A stretch of DNA of 58,810 nucleotides from Cecembia sp. (GCF_007126775.1 NZ_SLAP01000109.1:1-58810); one strand, 5' to 3'. Shown: positions 45,173 through 55,499, counted from the stretch's first letter. Notes: generated from the letters alone by a model not told the origin. Program-made: numbers and translations.

Positions 45173-46811
45173 ATTTTGAACTTCGTTCCACCTCCCTCAA
45201 ATTCTCCAATTTCTTATTTCTCAGGAAGCCATTGATGTCCTCAAAGTGTTCCTTAACTCTTTTATTTCCAAACTCAAAAACCTTGGTGGCCAAGCCATCG
45301 AGGAAGTCCCTGTCGTGGGAAACCAGGATCAAAGTGCCGTCAAAATCCTTTAAAGCATCCTTTATGATGTCCTTGGTACGCATATCGAGGTGGTTGGTAG
45401 GTTCGTCAAGGATAAGCAGATTGACCGGCTCCAATAAAAGTTTGATCATGGCCAATCGGGTTTTTTCTCCTCCGGATAACACCTTTACTTTTTTGTTTAT
45501 ATCATCACCTTTGAACATAAACGCGCCCAAAAGGTCCTTGATTTTGGAGCGGATTTCTCCTACAGCAATCTGATCTATGGTTTCGAAGATAGTCAGGCTT
45601 TCATCCAGCAGTGAAGCCTGGTTTTGGGCAAAGTAACCTATCATACTATTGTGCCCCAGTTCACAACGGCCTTCAAAGTCGATTTCTCCCATAATGGCTT
45701 TGATCATGGTGGATTTACCTTCCCCGTTTTTACCAACAAAGGCCACTTTTTGTCCTCTTTCAATGGTCATGGAAGCATTCTTGAATACCACATGTTCACC
45801 ATAGGATTTGGTAAGTTCTTCGACTATTATCGGATACTTTCCGGACCTCGGGGAAGGAGGAAAGCGTAGTTTCAGGGCAGAAGTGTCCACTTCATCCACC
45901 TCAATGATTTCCATTTTTTCAAGCATTTTCACTCGAGATTGTACTTGCAGGGTTTTGGAATAAGTGCCTTTAAAGCGGTCGATAAATCCTTGAATATCCG
46001 CAATCGTACGCTGCTGCTCTTCGTAATGCTTCTGCTGTTGTTCCCTACGTTCTTTTCTCAGTTCGAGGTAATGGCTGTATTTTGCCTTGTAATCATAAAT
46101 TCGGCCCATGGTTACCTCAATGGTACGGTTGGTGATGTTATCCACAAAGGCACGGTCATGGGAAATCACCACTACCGCTTTTGCTTTTTCAGTCAAAAAT
46201 TCCTCCAGCCACTGAATGGATTCTATGTCCAGGTGGTTGGTAGGCTCATCCAAGAGGATCAGATCAGGTTTTTGCAAAAGAATTTTGGCCAACTCAATCC
46301 TCATTCTCCATCCACCGGAAAATTCCGAAGTTGGTCGCTGGAAATCGGACCTGTCAAAACCAAGACCCAAAAGGACCTTTTCCACTTCTTCTTCATAATT
46401 CACTTCTTCAATGGAATAGAACTTCTCCGATACTTCTGAAACCCTTTCAATGATTTTGTAATATTCCTCAGAATCATAATCCGTTCTAACGGTCAACTCG
46501 TCATTCAGCCTGTCTATTTCCTCTTTAAGGTTTAGGTAAGACGCAAATGCCTTGGCTGTCTCTTCGAAGACAGTACAATCATCAGCAGTCAGCAAATGCT
46601 GAGGGAGATAGGCGATTACTGCATCTTTGGGTGCGGAAACACCACCTTTGGAGGGTTTGGTTGCTCCTGCTATGATTTTAAGCATGGTGGATTTTCCGGC
46701 TCCGTTTTTCCCCATGAGTGCAATTTTATCATTGGGGTTGATGGAAAAAGAAACATCACTGAATAAGGCGTGTCCGCCGTGAATCACTGCAATATTGTCG
46801 ACTGAGATCAT
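45171..46811 (-). CDS. ABC-F family ATPase
   Basis: A 546-residue protein with two ABC nucleotide-binding domains and no membrane part. Walker A motifs are GKNGAGKST (34-42) and GKNGEGKST. Signatures are FSGGWRMR and LSGGEKTRLAM, and Walker B motifs are LILLDEPTNHLD and LLILDEPTNHLD. The charged linker between the domains (Arg/Glu/Gln-rich, about 240-290) is typical of ABC-F translation factors such as YbiT/Uup, which act on the ribosome; antibiotic protection cannot be inferred. It has its own -7 element. Confidence 0.93.
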   Translation of the reverse strand: MISVDNIAVIHGGHALFSDVSFSINPNDKIALMGKNGAGKSTMLKIIAGATKPSKGGVSAPKDAVIAYLPQHLLTADDCTVFEETAKAFASYLNLKEEIDRLNDELTVRTDYDSEEYYKIIERVSEVSEKFYSIEEVNYEEEVEKVLLGLGFDRSDFQRPTSEFSGGWRMRIELAKILLQKPDLILLDEPTNHLDIESIQWLEEFLTEKAKAVVVISHDRAFVDNITNRTIEVTMGRIYDYKAKYSHYLELRKERREQQQKHYEEQQRTIADIQGFIDRFKGTYSKTLQVQSRVKMLEKMEIIEVDEVDTSALKLRFPPSPRSGKYPIIVEELTKSYGEHVVFKNASMTIERGQKVAFVGKNGEGKSTMIKAIMGEIDFEGRCELGHNSMIGYFAQNQASLLDESLTIFETIDQIAVGEIRSKIKDLLGAFMFKGDDINKKVKVLSGGEKTRLAMIKLLLEPVNLLILDEPTNHLDMRTKDIIKDALKDFDGTLILVSHDRDFLDGLATKVFEFGNKRVKEHFEDINGFLRNKKLENLREVERSSK

Positions 46812-46831
46812 GGTATTAGGAATTCAAGGCG

Positions 46832-46839
46832 CAAAGGTA
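46832..46839 (-). promoter_or_regulatory. -7 element of ABC-F gene promoter
   Basis: On the minus strand TACCTTTG, a perfect TAnnTTTG, lies 20 bp upstream of the start codon, so the 5' leader would be very short. No TTTG -33 box is seen. Confidence 0.5.
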
Positions 46840-47072
46840 GTTTATTCTTGAAATATACTTTGTCTAACCAGATAGGTTCGTGAAATAAATTGAAATAAAA
46901 ATAAAATCGAAGTATATCAAAGAAACCGAGAGTGAAACGATACGGGATAAAAAATGATCAATTAGGAACGGTTTTTTCTATTGAAACATAGTCGAGATTT
47001 TTTATTTCTAATGTTCTGCAAAACTAAACTTGGGACTCCCACCAAAAATCAGCTGTATTCAGCAGAGTGACT

Positions 47073-48461
47073 CTATTTTTGGATTGGTTTAAGGTCTTCA
47101 GCAGCCTTGTTTATTTGAGGAAATGAAGTGATTTCCTTTTTATTCACGGCTCTCTTCAAGATTAAATATCCTGCTATTCCAGACACTAAAGAGGCCAATA
47201 ATACACCCATTTTGGCTTGCTCTACGTAGACGGGGTTGGTAAATGCCAAGGCATTAATAAAGAGTGACATGGTGAATCCAATGGCTGCCAGGCAAGAAAT
47301 TCCAAGCAGCATGCTGGCATTTAGACCTTCAGGCATGCTGAACCATTTGAGTTTAAGACCCAAGGTAGACAAGCCATAAATTCCGATAATTTTTCCAAAT
47401 ACAAGACCAAAACATACTCCCATAGCAATGGGGCTACTTATCATTTCCATCCAGTTGCTATCCAATACCACTCCGGCATTGGCCAGTGCAAAGACAGGCA
47501 TGACAATATAAACTACCAAACCATGCATGCTTCTCTCCAGCCTTTGTAGGGGAGAGATGGAGGCTTTCGAGATTCTTTTAATTTCCCCTATGATGTTTTC
47601 TTCCTCACTGGAGAGCAGGTATTTTTCATCTCTAGCTTTATTGGCTTCTTTGAATTTAGCAGCGAGGTGATCAATATTGAACAGGTATTTTTTTTTGTTG
47701 ATTTTTCTGTCTGCGGGAATGACAAATGCGGCCAAAACTGCTGCAATAGTAGCATGTACACCAGATAACAGGGTGGCTAGCCAGACACCTCCAATTCCAA
47801 GAATAGAATAAATCAATACCCTCCTTACTCCGATTTTGTTGAGGGTAAACATCAAACCTAGAATTAGGGCACCAATGCTCAGGTTTACCATGGAGATTTC
47901 AGAGGTATAAAATAAGGCTACTACCAAGACTGCGCCCAGATCGTCTATTATGGCCAACGCTGTAAGAAAAACCTTGAGCTGAATAGGAACTCTTGGACCT
48001 AATAAATAGAGTACACCCAAGGCAAATGCAATATCAGTTGCCATGGGAATTCCCCATCCTCGAAGTGCATCAACAGAGCCGCCAGATGTAAAAGCAAGGT
48101 ATATCAGGGCTGGGAACGCCATTCCACCTATGGCAGCTACAATAGGCATTAGGACATTTTTTGGAACTGAAAGTTCCCCACAAATGATTTCCCTTTTTAG
48201 TTCAAGTCCTATGACAAAAAAGAAAATGGACATCAATCCATCATTGATCCAAAGCAATATGGATTTTTCAACACTGAATCCACCAATCGTAAATCCAATG
48301 TTTTGATTCAAAAACCACTGAATATAGCCATGAGCGGGTGAGTTTGCTAAAATCAATGCCAATGCAGCAGAAAAAAACAACAACATCGAACTGAATGTGC
48401 TTTTTTTGATAAAGCGCATCATTGGGCTAAGTATATTGATATTCAAAGATCTGGATGTCAT
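47073..48461 (-). CDS. nhaA: Na+/H+ antiporter NhaA
   Basis: A 462-residue inner-membrane antiporter that exports sodium for protons. The ion-binding pair is Asp 173-Asp 174 in LAIIDDLGAVLV, with Asp 143 in ATDIAFALG. It is longer than the E. coli protein (388) because of a charged cytoplasmic insertion of about 60 residues before LQRLERSMHG, common in related bacteria. It stands alone with spacers on both sides. Together with the Mrp-type operon it gives two sodium export routes. Confidence 0.95.
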   Translation of the reverse strand: MTSRSLNINILSPMMRFIKKSTFSSMLLFFSAALALILANSPAHGYIQWFLNQNIGFTIGGFSVEKSILLWINDGLMSIFFFVIGLELKREIICGELSVPKNVLMPIVAAIGGMAFPALIYLAFTSGGSVDALRGWGIPMATDIAFALGVLYLLGPRVPIQLKVFLTALAIIDDLGAVLVVALFYTSEISMVNLSIGALILGLMFTLNKIGVRRVLIYSILGIGGVWLATLLSGVHATIAAVLAAFVIPADRKINKKKYLFNIDHLAAKFKEANKARDEKYLLSSEEENIIGEIKRISKASISPLQRLERSMHGLVVYIVMPVFALANAGVVLDSNWMEMISSPIAMGVCFGLVFGKIIGIYGLSTLGLKLKWFSMPEGLNASMLLGISCLAAIGFTMSLFINALAFTNPVYVEQAKMGVLLASLVSGIAGYLILKRAVNKKEITSFPQINKAAEDLKPIQK

Positions 48462-48933
48462 ATTACTTCGATTTTAGTGCTGTTAATTGGCTTTCTTTAG
48501 GACTCAAATTCTACGGGAAATTTTTTAAAAAGGATAGGTTGAATCCAATTGTCGCTTAATAAATACAGCGCATTGATAATGTTTACTTTATCGCTACCAG
48601 ACTATCGCCAGGCCAAAAAAATAAAATATATATACAAAAATATGTATTACAAATTCATAAAAAATACCCATATATAAATTTTCACAAACATAAGCCACTT
48701 AATGACAATGCTTAAAGCGACATTTACAATCACTTTGAAAGATTTATAAAACTTATTTATGATCATTATATCAAGCTTCTAAAGCCTATACCTTCCCTAT
48801 CTCGGAAGTGTTTTTTAGATACTTGGCTATGGGTTTTTATGATACAAAACTTTAGTCTTTTACCATTGTAGTTTTTGTATCATGTTTTACATGATGATAG
48901 TATGGGTAAGGATATAATCCGATAGGACTCTTG
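48462..48933. other. 472-bp AT-rich spacer with one long inverted repeat
   Basis: Between NhaA and the unknown lipoprotein no coding frame is convincing. ATGATACAAAA (48839-48849) and TTTTGTATCAT (48873-48883) form an 11-bp inverted repeat with a 23-nt loop. A smaller CATGT-TTT-ACATG follows. No further function can be assigned. Confidence 0.5.
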
Positions 48934-49581
48934 TTATAAGTTTCGTTCTATATCAACTTCTGTAATAAATCTTCCTTTCTCAATGGTACCGATTTTATCC
49001 CCACTACAGCTATATAAATCACAGGTAACAACAGTCCATAATCTAACTCTTTTGTAATCCTTATTTCCTTCAGAGTCAGGTTGTAATTCCTGCAATCTGA
49101 CAATCTCGATGGAGCTTTTATTTTGGTCTCCAAAGTAAGTGGAAAAGCAGCCATCCTTGGTTGTTCCTTGAATTATAAAACCATCAAATACAGTGTTGCT
49201 TGTAGTCTGGAATTCTTTTTTACCTACGTCAAAGATGGCCAGTTTAGTGGAATAGGTATCAGCCGTATCAAGGGCCGGTGATATAATTTTTAATGATCTC
49301 AGATTCGCGGCCGGATCATTTTTAGAGAATCCGAAATTTCTCTGTTGAATGGCTTTGTTATCAGCAACACACCAAAAGCTTTGTCGGAATATTGTAACCC
49401 CACCGTTCCAATCAAATCTCCAGGCAATATTTTCATTCAAAACCTTTCCATTAAACTGTAGGGTTGTCTCGGTTTTAAAACGAGCTATTTCGCTGTCAAT
49501 TGGGTTTATTGAGTCTGTTGTATCACAACCTAAAATAATGAAGACCGTCAAAGTCAGAAATATTGGAATACACTTTCTCAT
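48934..49581 (-). CDS. Unknown lipoprotein
   Basis: A 215-residue predicted lipoprotein with a signal peptide ending ILGC (Cys 19). The rest is strand-rich with four Cys in the mature part (CVADN, GCFST, TCDLYSC). No family recognised. It lies alone between nhaA and sucD. The domain pattern is like the small surface proteins of Bacteroidota that fold as beta-sandwiches, but that is a guess. Confidence 0.55.
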   Translation of the reverse strand: MRKCIPIFLTLTVFIILGCDTTDSINPIDSEIARFKTETTLQFNGKVLNENIAWRFDWNGGVTIFRQSFWCVADNKAIQQRNFGFSKNDPAANLRSLKIISPALDTADTYSTKLAIFDVGKKEFQTTSNTVFDGFIIQGTTKDGCFSTYFGDQNKSSIEIVRLQELQPDSEGNKDYKRVRLWTVVTCDLYSCSGDKIGTIEKGRFITEVDIERNL

Positions 49582-49749
49582 AATAGTATTTGTTTTTTAC
49601 AATGGTGCCTAAAGTTTAACTGCAGCTTCCAATACACTTTTTTTCCAAGACGTATAAACTCTCAAAACTGTCCCGTATTTCCACTAAATTAAAAAAGATT
49701 TAGTTTGATTTCATGTTTTCATTTAATTTATTTTCATCATGTCAACAAT

Positions 49750-49784
49750 AAAAAAACCGCCAGGATTTCTCCGAGCGGTTTTTT
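49750..49784 (-). terminator. Terminator behind sucD
   Basis: On the minus strand AAAAAACCGC pairs with GCGGTTTTTT (10 bp) around a 14-nt loop and ends with T residues. It is about 45 bp after the sucD stop codon. Confidence 0.9.
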
Positions 49785-49827
49785 ATTTATCAGTTACTAA
49801 TCATTAATAACCGATCACTAATTTCTA

Positions 49828-50709
49828 TCAAGCCTCAACTTCTAAAACCTTGGCCATCACTGCGCCGATTTCTGCAGGGCTTTCAGCTACGTGGATACCG
49901 TTTTCGGCCATAATTCTCATTTTGGCAGCAGCTGTGTCATCGGCGCCACCGATAATGGCACCGGCATGGCCCATTCTACGTCCCGGAGGAGCAGTCTGTC
50001 CAGCGATAAATCCAACTACTGGTTTTTTATTTCCTGTTTCCCTGATCCATTTGGCAGCTTCAGCCTCATAGTTACCTCCAATTTCACCGATCATGACAAT
50101 AGCATCCGTTTCCGGGTCTTCCATCAACAGCTGTACAGCTTCTTTTGTTGAAGTACCTATGATTGGGTCTCCACCGATGCCTATGGCAGTGGATACTCCC
50201 ATTCCAGCCTTAGCGATTTGATCAGCAGCTTCATAAGTTAATGTTCCTGATTTGGAAACAATGCCGACCCGGCCTTTTTTGAAAACAAATCCAGGCATGA
50301 TCCCAACTTTAGCTTCGCCCGGGGTTATCACACCAGGACAGTTTGGACCAACCAATACAGCGCCTCTTTCTTTGATATATGGCTTGGCCTTCATCATGTC
50401 AGCCACTGGAATTCCTTCGGTGATGGCAATGATTACTTTGATACCAGCGTCTGCAGCTTCCATGATGGCATCTGCCGCAAATGCTGGGGGAACAAAGATG
50501 ATGGATGTATTGGCACCTGTTTTTGAGACTGCTTCTTCCACAGAGTTGTAAACAGGCTTTTCCAAATGTTTGGTTCCACCTTTGCCTGGAGTTACTCCTC
50601 CCACTACATTGGTACCATACTCTATCATTTGCTGTGCATGGAATGAACCTTCAGAACCGGTAAAGCCCTGCACGATCACTTTTGAATCTTTATTGACTAA
50701 AACACTCAT
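49828..50709 (-). CDS. sucD: Succinyl-CoA ligase subunit alpha
   Basis: A 293-residue subunit that carries the phosphohistidine intermediate in conversion of succinyl-CoA to succinate with ATP/GTP formation in the citric acid cycle. The active His is about residue 248 ([13 protein letters not shown]). The CoA-binding N-terminal part [19 protein letters not shown] is typical. The beta-subunit gene sucC is not beside it, which is common in Bacteroidota. It has a good promoter and a terminator of its own. Confidence 0.97.
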   Translation of the reverse strand: MSVLVNKDSKVIVQGFTGSEGSFHAQQMIEYGTNVVGGVTPGKGGTKHLEKPVYNSVEEAVSKTGANTSIIFVPPAFAADAIMEAADAGIKVIIAITEGIPVADMMKAKPYIKERGAVLVGPNCPGVITPGEAKVGIMPGFVFKKGRVGIVSKSGTLTYEAADQIAKAGMGVSTAIGIGGDPIIGTSTKEAVQLLMEDPETDAIVMIGEIGGNYEAEAAKWIRETGNKKPVVGFIAGQTAPPGRRMGHAGAIIGGADDTAAAKMRIMAENGIHVAESPAEIGAVMAKVLEVEA

Positions 50710-50731
50710 ATTGCGATTTTTAAAGTTTGGA

Positions 50732-50761
50732 CAAAAATAAAAGATTAAGTCCTACCACAAA
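50732..50761 (-). promoter_or_regulatory. Promoter of sucD
   Basis: On the minus strand TTTG (50761-50758), an 18-bp spacer and TATTTTTG (50739-50732) match the Bacteroidota consensus. The -7 box lies 22 bp upstream of the ATG at 50709. Confidence 0.72.
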
Positions 50762-50838
50762 AAGAAAAGGGAAACAATATCCAATTTATTTACAGTATGG
50801 ATATCTTTTTATAATTTAGATGGCTGTTACCCTGGATT

Positions 50839-53800
50839 ATGAGAGTATTATTTGGTTGGATTTTTCTATTTCTGACGTTTACTGAAGTCAATGCACAGGT
50901 CTTTCCCGTGAATAGACAAATAAGGGGTGTAGAATTGCCTTCTGATATAATTTATAATTTACAACAGGATACAGAAGGTCAGATTTGGTTCAATACAGCT
51001 CTGGGACTTTATTATTCTGATGGATTTTTTACTTATCCTATCCCTGATTCCATTCAATCCCAGTTATCCAAGCGTATCCACATACTGAAGGGAAAAGATG
51101 AAGCAATTTGGATTTATAATAAAACTGGAGAGCCTAGAGTCTTTAGATATAAGGAAAACGATTGGATGATTTTTCCTTTACCCGAAGAGCTTGATGGTCA
51201 GATTTTTAACTACCTTCATTTTGATTTTTTTGATCATAAGGGAAAGGAGGGGTACTTTTTTATAAATAGTAATTTTATATACTTTTTTGATGGACTTTCA
51301 TGGAAAAAAGAACCGCTATCTTATGAAAATAGTGGAGCATTTTATGCTGTTTTTCATAATGAAGAATTCACTTTATTGCTATTTGAAAAGCAGTCACTGA
51401 AGTTTGATGGTGAAAAATATACCGACCTGAAGTGGGAGGGAATCACATTGCCCAATCAGGTTGCCAGGATAGTAAAAGGCAAAAAAAATGAACGGTACTA
51501 TTTTCTTGGTGAAGATTTTTTTGCAGAAGGATCAAGTTTAAATAAGGTAGACAGAATAATCAGTAGTGGTTTTGTCAAGAGCGCTTACATTACCGAACCA
51601 TTCAGTGGTTTAATGTTATCAAATGGCAATATCCTTTATCATTATAACTCCCAATTATTTAAGTACAATATAGAAGAGGATAAGGTTATTGGATTAAGTA
51701 CCATTGATTTACTGCGTACGCATAACCTTTATTCCAGCTTTTTAGACAGGGAAGGAGTGTTATGGATTACATCTCACCGTGGTTTGGTGAATATTCGCTC
51801 ATTGCGCTTTTTGAATTTTTCATCACCCCCTTTTTTGGAAGACGAGGTTACTGCGCTGTTCCAGCTAAGTGAAAAGGAATTATTGCTGGGTTTTAATAGT
51901 GGCCTTCAAATTCTGGAAAATGGAAAAACGAGGAATCTTTATCAGGATGATGCGCTGATTGGTCAGCCGGAGATCAGAATCACAAGTTTTGCAGAAGATA
52001 AAAATGGGAAAATTTGGTTTACAGCCAATGCTAAGGGTTTAGGTAAATTTGATCCAATGACCAGAAATTTGACTTTTCAGAAAAGTCCCTTTGATAAATA
52101 TGTGAATTCAGCCCATTTGGTAGGGGATAGCATTTTTATAATATGCAACAACAAGGTATATCTTTCAAATATCCACAACGCTTCAGAGATGCATTTTAAC
52201 AAGGATATCACCTTGGATCTTTTATCATCCCTTGGTCAAGACAAAGTTTTTTTGAGAAAGGTTGGAAAGCTTTCTGATGGCAGATTGGTTTTGATGCAGG
52301 GAGGAAATGCTACCCCGGACTTAGACAGGGTTTCGGTATTCGATGGGGGAATAGCAGTTATTGGGTATGATTTTTTAGAATGGAGAGATCAGGTTTTATT
52401 TGCAACAGAAACAGGTCTGAAAATTTTCAAGGATGGAAAATTATTAGACTTTGAATGGCATGGGCAAAAGGTACAAAGATCTGTGTTTGGTCTTTTGGCG
52501 GACAGCTCGGGAAGAATATGGGCAGGAACAGATAGGGGAGTTTATCTGATTGAAGAAGAGGGTATACGTCAATTTGATGAAAGAAGCGGGCTGGCTGGTT
52601 CAGAAGTGAACAGAGGGGCTTTGATGGAGGATGCTGATGGTAATGTTTGGATAGGTACTTCTAAAGGCCTTTCAAAATTTAACCCTAGGGAAGATACCCC
52701 TACTGGTAGTCTTCCTCTGGTCAAGATTGGCACTCCTCGGATTGTAGATTTCCCTATGCGCAAAGTTGACCTGAAGAAAATTCCTTTCAGTAGCAATAGC
52801 ATCATCATTCCTTTTAAAGCGGTTACCTTTTTGCAGGATGCACAGCTTACTATAAAATACAAACTTGAAGGGTTAGATGACGCTTGGGTAGAAATCACCA
52901 ACCCAAGGGATAATCTATTGTATTTCAATAATCTTCCTGCTGGGGATTACAAGCTCTTGCTATCAGCCAGCAGGGATGGTATCAATTTTACTCCTCCGGT
53001 AGCTTCTGCCTCTTTCAAAATTTTAAGACCTCCTTATTTTCAGTTCTGGTTCATATCCCTTCTGTTTTTTGTTCTGATAGGCTTTGGTTATTTGATCAAG
53101 TCACTTTTTTCCAAGACCAAGCAAACAGGTATTTTGAAAATTGCGGTGGATGAAAAAACCAAAGAAGCATTTCAGTCAGAAGACCAGTTCAAGAATGTTT
53201 GGGAAAGTTCGAAGGATGGACTTATGCTTTCAACGAGCAACGGAAAGGTAATAGCTGTAAACGAATCTTTGGCCAAATTGGCTGGACTTTCATTAGAAGA
53301 TATTGAATCCGGTCATATATGGACGCTGTTCCAAAGTAGGGAATTCTACGAAGAGCAAAAGAAAAAAATAGAGGAAATTTATAGGGATAACCCTGTGACC
53401 AGCATCAATGTTGAATTGAAATTGGCTTTCAGGAGTGGGTATAAAGATGTGGATTACTATTCCACTGAGCTTCAGTCGGATTTTGAAGGAGAGAAAGTTT
53501 ATTTATCGGTTTTTAGAGACATTACTGAAAGGAAGGTATATGAGGAAGGTTTGAAAGCTGCAAAAGAAAAAGCAGAACAGGCAAGTAAAATGAAGTCGGC
53601 ATTTTTGTCCAATATGAGTCATGAAATCCGCACTCCGCTCAACGGTATATTAGGAACAGCTGAGAATATTATTTTGAATAGAAAAAATGATACAGAACTC
53701 ATCGTGCAGCTTGAAATCATACAGGAGTCTGGTGAGCGCTTATTAAATACCATCAATAGTATCTTGGATTTGTCTAAAATTGAGGCCAATAAGATGGAGC

Positions 53801-54267
53801 CCCGTTTGGAAACAGCCAATCTGAATGAATACCTTTCAAAATTACTCCTACCCTTAAAGGCTATGGCTGTCAAGAAAGGGCTATTGATTACAGTCAAATA
53901 TGTTACGCAGCCTTTTATTGCAAAAATTGATACCCGTTATCTGGAAATGATAATCAATAATGTAGTCGGTAATGCAATCAAATATTCAGATAAGGGACTG
54001 ATTAGTGTTCGATTGGAAAGGGTTGAGAGCTCTCTACATTTTGAAGTAATTGACCAAGGGCTAGGGATGAGTAAAGAGTTTATGGAAAGAATTTTCAGAC
54101 CATTTGAGCAGGAAAGCCAAGGCTATGGAAGGACTTTTGAGGGCACAGGTCTGGGTTTGACAATTACCAAAAACCTGGTAAACCTCATGAAAGGTGAAAT
54201 TATCATTGAAAGTGAAAAGAATATAGGTACGAAGGTATTGATTATTTTACCGGTAGGGTATAAATGA
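50839..54267 (+). CDS. Propeller sensor histidine kinase (Reg_prop, Y_Y_Y, PAS)
   Basis: A 1142-residue sensor kinase. A signal peptide (ending NAQ, about 20) is followed by two seven-bladed Reg_prop propellers (repeat pattern GQIWFNTALGLYY, GVLWITSHRGLVN, GRIWAGTDRGVYL, GNVWIGTSKGLSK), a Y_Y_Y domain (GLDDAWVEI), a membrane helix at about 740, a PAS domain and the kinase core. The H-box is SNMSHEIRTPLNG with His at 928; the ATP site has NAIKYSDKG, DQGLGMS, FEQESQG and GTGLGLTI. Unlike many Bacteroidota relatives it has no receiver or AraC domain in the same chain. The receiver is in the next gene. Confidence 0.92.
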   Translation: MRVLFGWIFLFLTFTEVNAQVFPVNRQIRGVELPSDIIYNLQQDTEGQIWFNTALGLYYSDGFFTYPIPDSIQSQLSKRIHILKGKDEAIWIYNKTGEPRVFRYKENDWMIFPLPEELDGQIFNYLHFDFFDHKGKEGYFFINSNFIYFFDGLSWKKEPLSYENSGAFYAVFHNEEFTLLLFEKQSLKFDGEKYTDLKWEGITLPNQVARIVKGKKNERYYFLGEDFFAEGSSLNKVDRIISSGFVKSAYITEPFSGLMLSNGNILYHYNSQLFKYNIEEDKVIGLSTIDLLRTHNLYSSFLDREGVLWITSHRGLVNIRSLRFLNFSSPPFLEDEVTALFQLSEKELLLGFNSGLQILENGKTRNLYQDDALIGQPEIRITSFAEDKNGKIWFTANAKGLGKFDPMTRNLTFQKSPFDKYVNSAHLVGDSIFIICNNKVYLSNIHNASEMHFNKDITLDLLSSLGQDKVFLRKVGKLSDGRLVLMQGGNATPDLDRVSVFDGGIAVIGYDFLEWRDQVLFATETGLKIFKDGKLLDFEWHGQKVQRSVFGLLADSSGRIWAGTDRGVYLIEEEGIRQFDERSGLAGSEVNRGALMEDADGNVWIGTSKGLSKFNPREDTPTGSLPLVKIGTPRIVDFPMRKVDLKKIPFSSNSIIIPFKAVTFLQDAQLTIKYKLEGLDDAWVEITNPRDNLLYFNNLPAGDYKLLLSASRDGINFTPPVASASFKILRPPYFQFWFISLLFFVLIGFGYLIKSLFSKTKQTGILKIAVDEKTKEAFQSEDQFKNVWESSKDGLMLSTSNGKVIAVNESLAKLAGLSLEDIESGHIWTLFQSREFYEEQKKKIEEIYRDNPVTSINVELKLAFRSGYKDVDYYSTELQSDFEGEKVYLSVFRDITERKVYEEGLKAAKEKAEQASKMKSAFLSNMSHEIRTPLNGILGTAENIILNRKNDTELIVQLEIIQESGERLLNTINSILDLSKIEANKMEPRLETANLNEYLSKLLLPLKAMAVKKGLLITVKYVTQPFIAKIDTRYLEMIINNVVGNAIKYSDKGLISVRLERVESSLHFEVIDQGLGMSKEFMERIFRPFEQESQGYGRTFEGTGLGLTITKNLVNLMKGEIIIESEKNIGTKVLIILPVGYK

Positions 54268-54318
54268 TTTTTGAAATCAAGATAATCTTGTAATTTGCAT
54301 GTTACAGTGACGACGCCT

Positions 54319-55497
54319 ATGTTTCCATTAAGGATTTTGATTACGGAGGATGACCATGTGTCAGCCCTTTTGCTTAAAAAAGCGCTTGAAAAAAATAACC
54401 ATCAAATAATAGGGATCTCCGAATCGGGAGAAGAAGCCTTGGAAATTTTATCAGAGCATCATGCCGATATTGTGATGATGGACATCAATTTGGCAGGAGA
54501 ACTTGATGGTATCCGGACTACTGAAATCATCAATGAAAAATATGATATTCCAGTTGTCTACCTTTCGGCGAGTTCAGATGCTGAAACACTAACCAAAGTA
54601 GTGGGCACTAATCCCTCTGCTTACGTGATCAAGCCATTTAATATCCGGGAATTGAACATGGTAATTGAATTGGCCATTTTCAAAGACAGGAAAGAAAAAG
54701 AGCTTCAAAAGCTCAATAACGAGCTGGAGGAGAAAGTCCGTCAGCGTACCAAAGACTTAGCAGAGGCCAATAAAGAATTGACAAGGGCTTTGGAAAAAGA
54801 AAGGGAAATAGGTGAATTAAAATCCAGAATAGTTTTGAATGTTTCCCATGGGTTCAAAACCCCATTAACTTCTATTTTGAGTTCTGCCCAATTGCTACAA
54901 AAGTATGCTGAAAAGGACCATCCTTTCAAAGTTAAAATCATGAAGCATGCAGAAAAAATCGAACACTCTGTTAGAAGTCTCAATAGTTTGCTGACTTCTG
55001 TACTTTTCTTTGGCAAGGCAGACGCCAATAAGATCGATTATAAACCGAAGAAACTTTTTCTCAATGCATTGGTCAAGGAGGTAGTTGATGTAGTCAAGGC
55101 AGGGAGTGAACACGATGTTAAAATCAATTTAAAACTGACCAATTTACCCAAAACCATTACTTCTGATTCAGATCTCTTATATCAAATTTTTGAGAACCTG
55201 CTTTCCAATGCAGTAAAGTACTCTAAAGATGGACAGGAAGTCGAGTTTGATCTTTCGGAAGAGGATAGCCATTTGCTTGCTAAGTTCACGGATCATGGAA
55301 TTGGTATTCCGGAAAAGGAACAAGATCAGCTTTTTGACCGTTTCTTTAGAGCAAAGAATGTCGGCATTACAGAAGGTTCCGGTCTAGGGTTGTCCATTGT
55401 AAAAAAATGTGTGGACGTGCTCGATGGGGAGATTACCTTTGAAAGTAAACAAAACCAGGGAACGAAATTTTTTGTAAAAATTCCTATAAAAAAATAA
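54319..55497 (+). CDS. Receiver-histidine kinase protein with altered H-box
   Basis: A 392-residue protein with an N-terminal receiver domain (acidic DD at 11-12, phospho-Asp 55 in IVMMDINL, Lys 105 in VIKPF), a coiled-coil (about 118-165) and a histidine kinase core. The H-box reads VSHGFKTPL with His 177; the next residue is Gly and not the usual Glu or Asp. The ATP site has NLLSNAVKYS, DHGIGIPE and GSGLGLSI. It has no membrane helix. ATG at 54319 is preferred over TTG at 54295. It lies 51 bp after the propeller kinase, so the pair probably forms one phosphorelay. Confidence 0.88.
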   Translation: MFPLRILITEDDHVSALLLKKALEKNNHQIIGISESGEEALEILSEHHADIVMMDINLAGELDGIRTTEIINEKYDIPVVYLSASSDAETLTKVVGTNPSAYVIKPFNIRELNMVIELAIFKDRKEKELQKLNNELEEKVRQRTKDLAEANKELTRALEKEREIGELKSRIVLNVSHGFKTPLTSILSSAQLLQKYAEKDHPFKVKIMKHAEKIEHSVRSLNSLLTSVLFFGKADANKIDYKPKKLFLNALVKEVVDVVKAGSEHDVKINLKLTNLPKTITSDSDLLYQIFENLLSNAVKYSKDGQEVEFDLSEEDSHLLAKFTDHGIGIPEKEQDQLFDRFFRAKNVGITEGSGLGLSIVKKCVDVLDGEITFESKQNQGTKFFVKIPIKK

Positions 55498-55499
55498 CC

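Noticed and set aside
48462-48933. Possible ion-responsive riboswitch before nhaA
   Set aside because: The spacer is long and AT-rich but I find no fold matching known nhaA-associated motifs.
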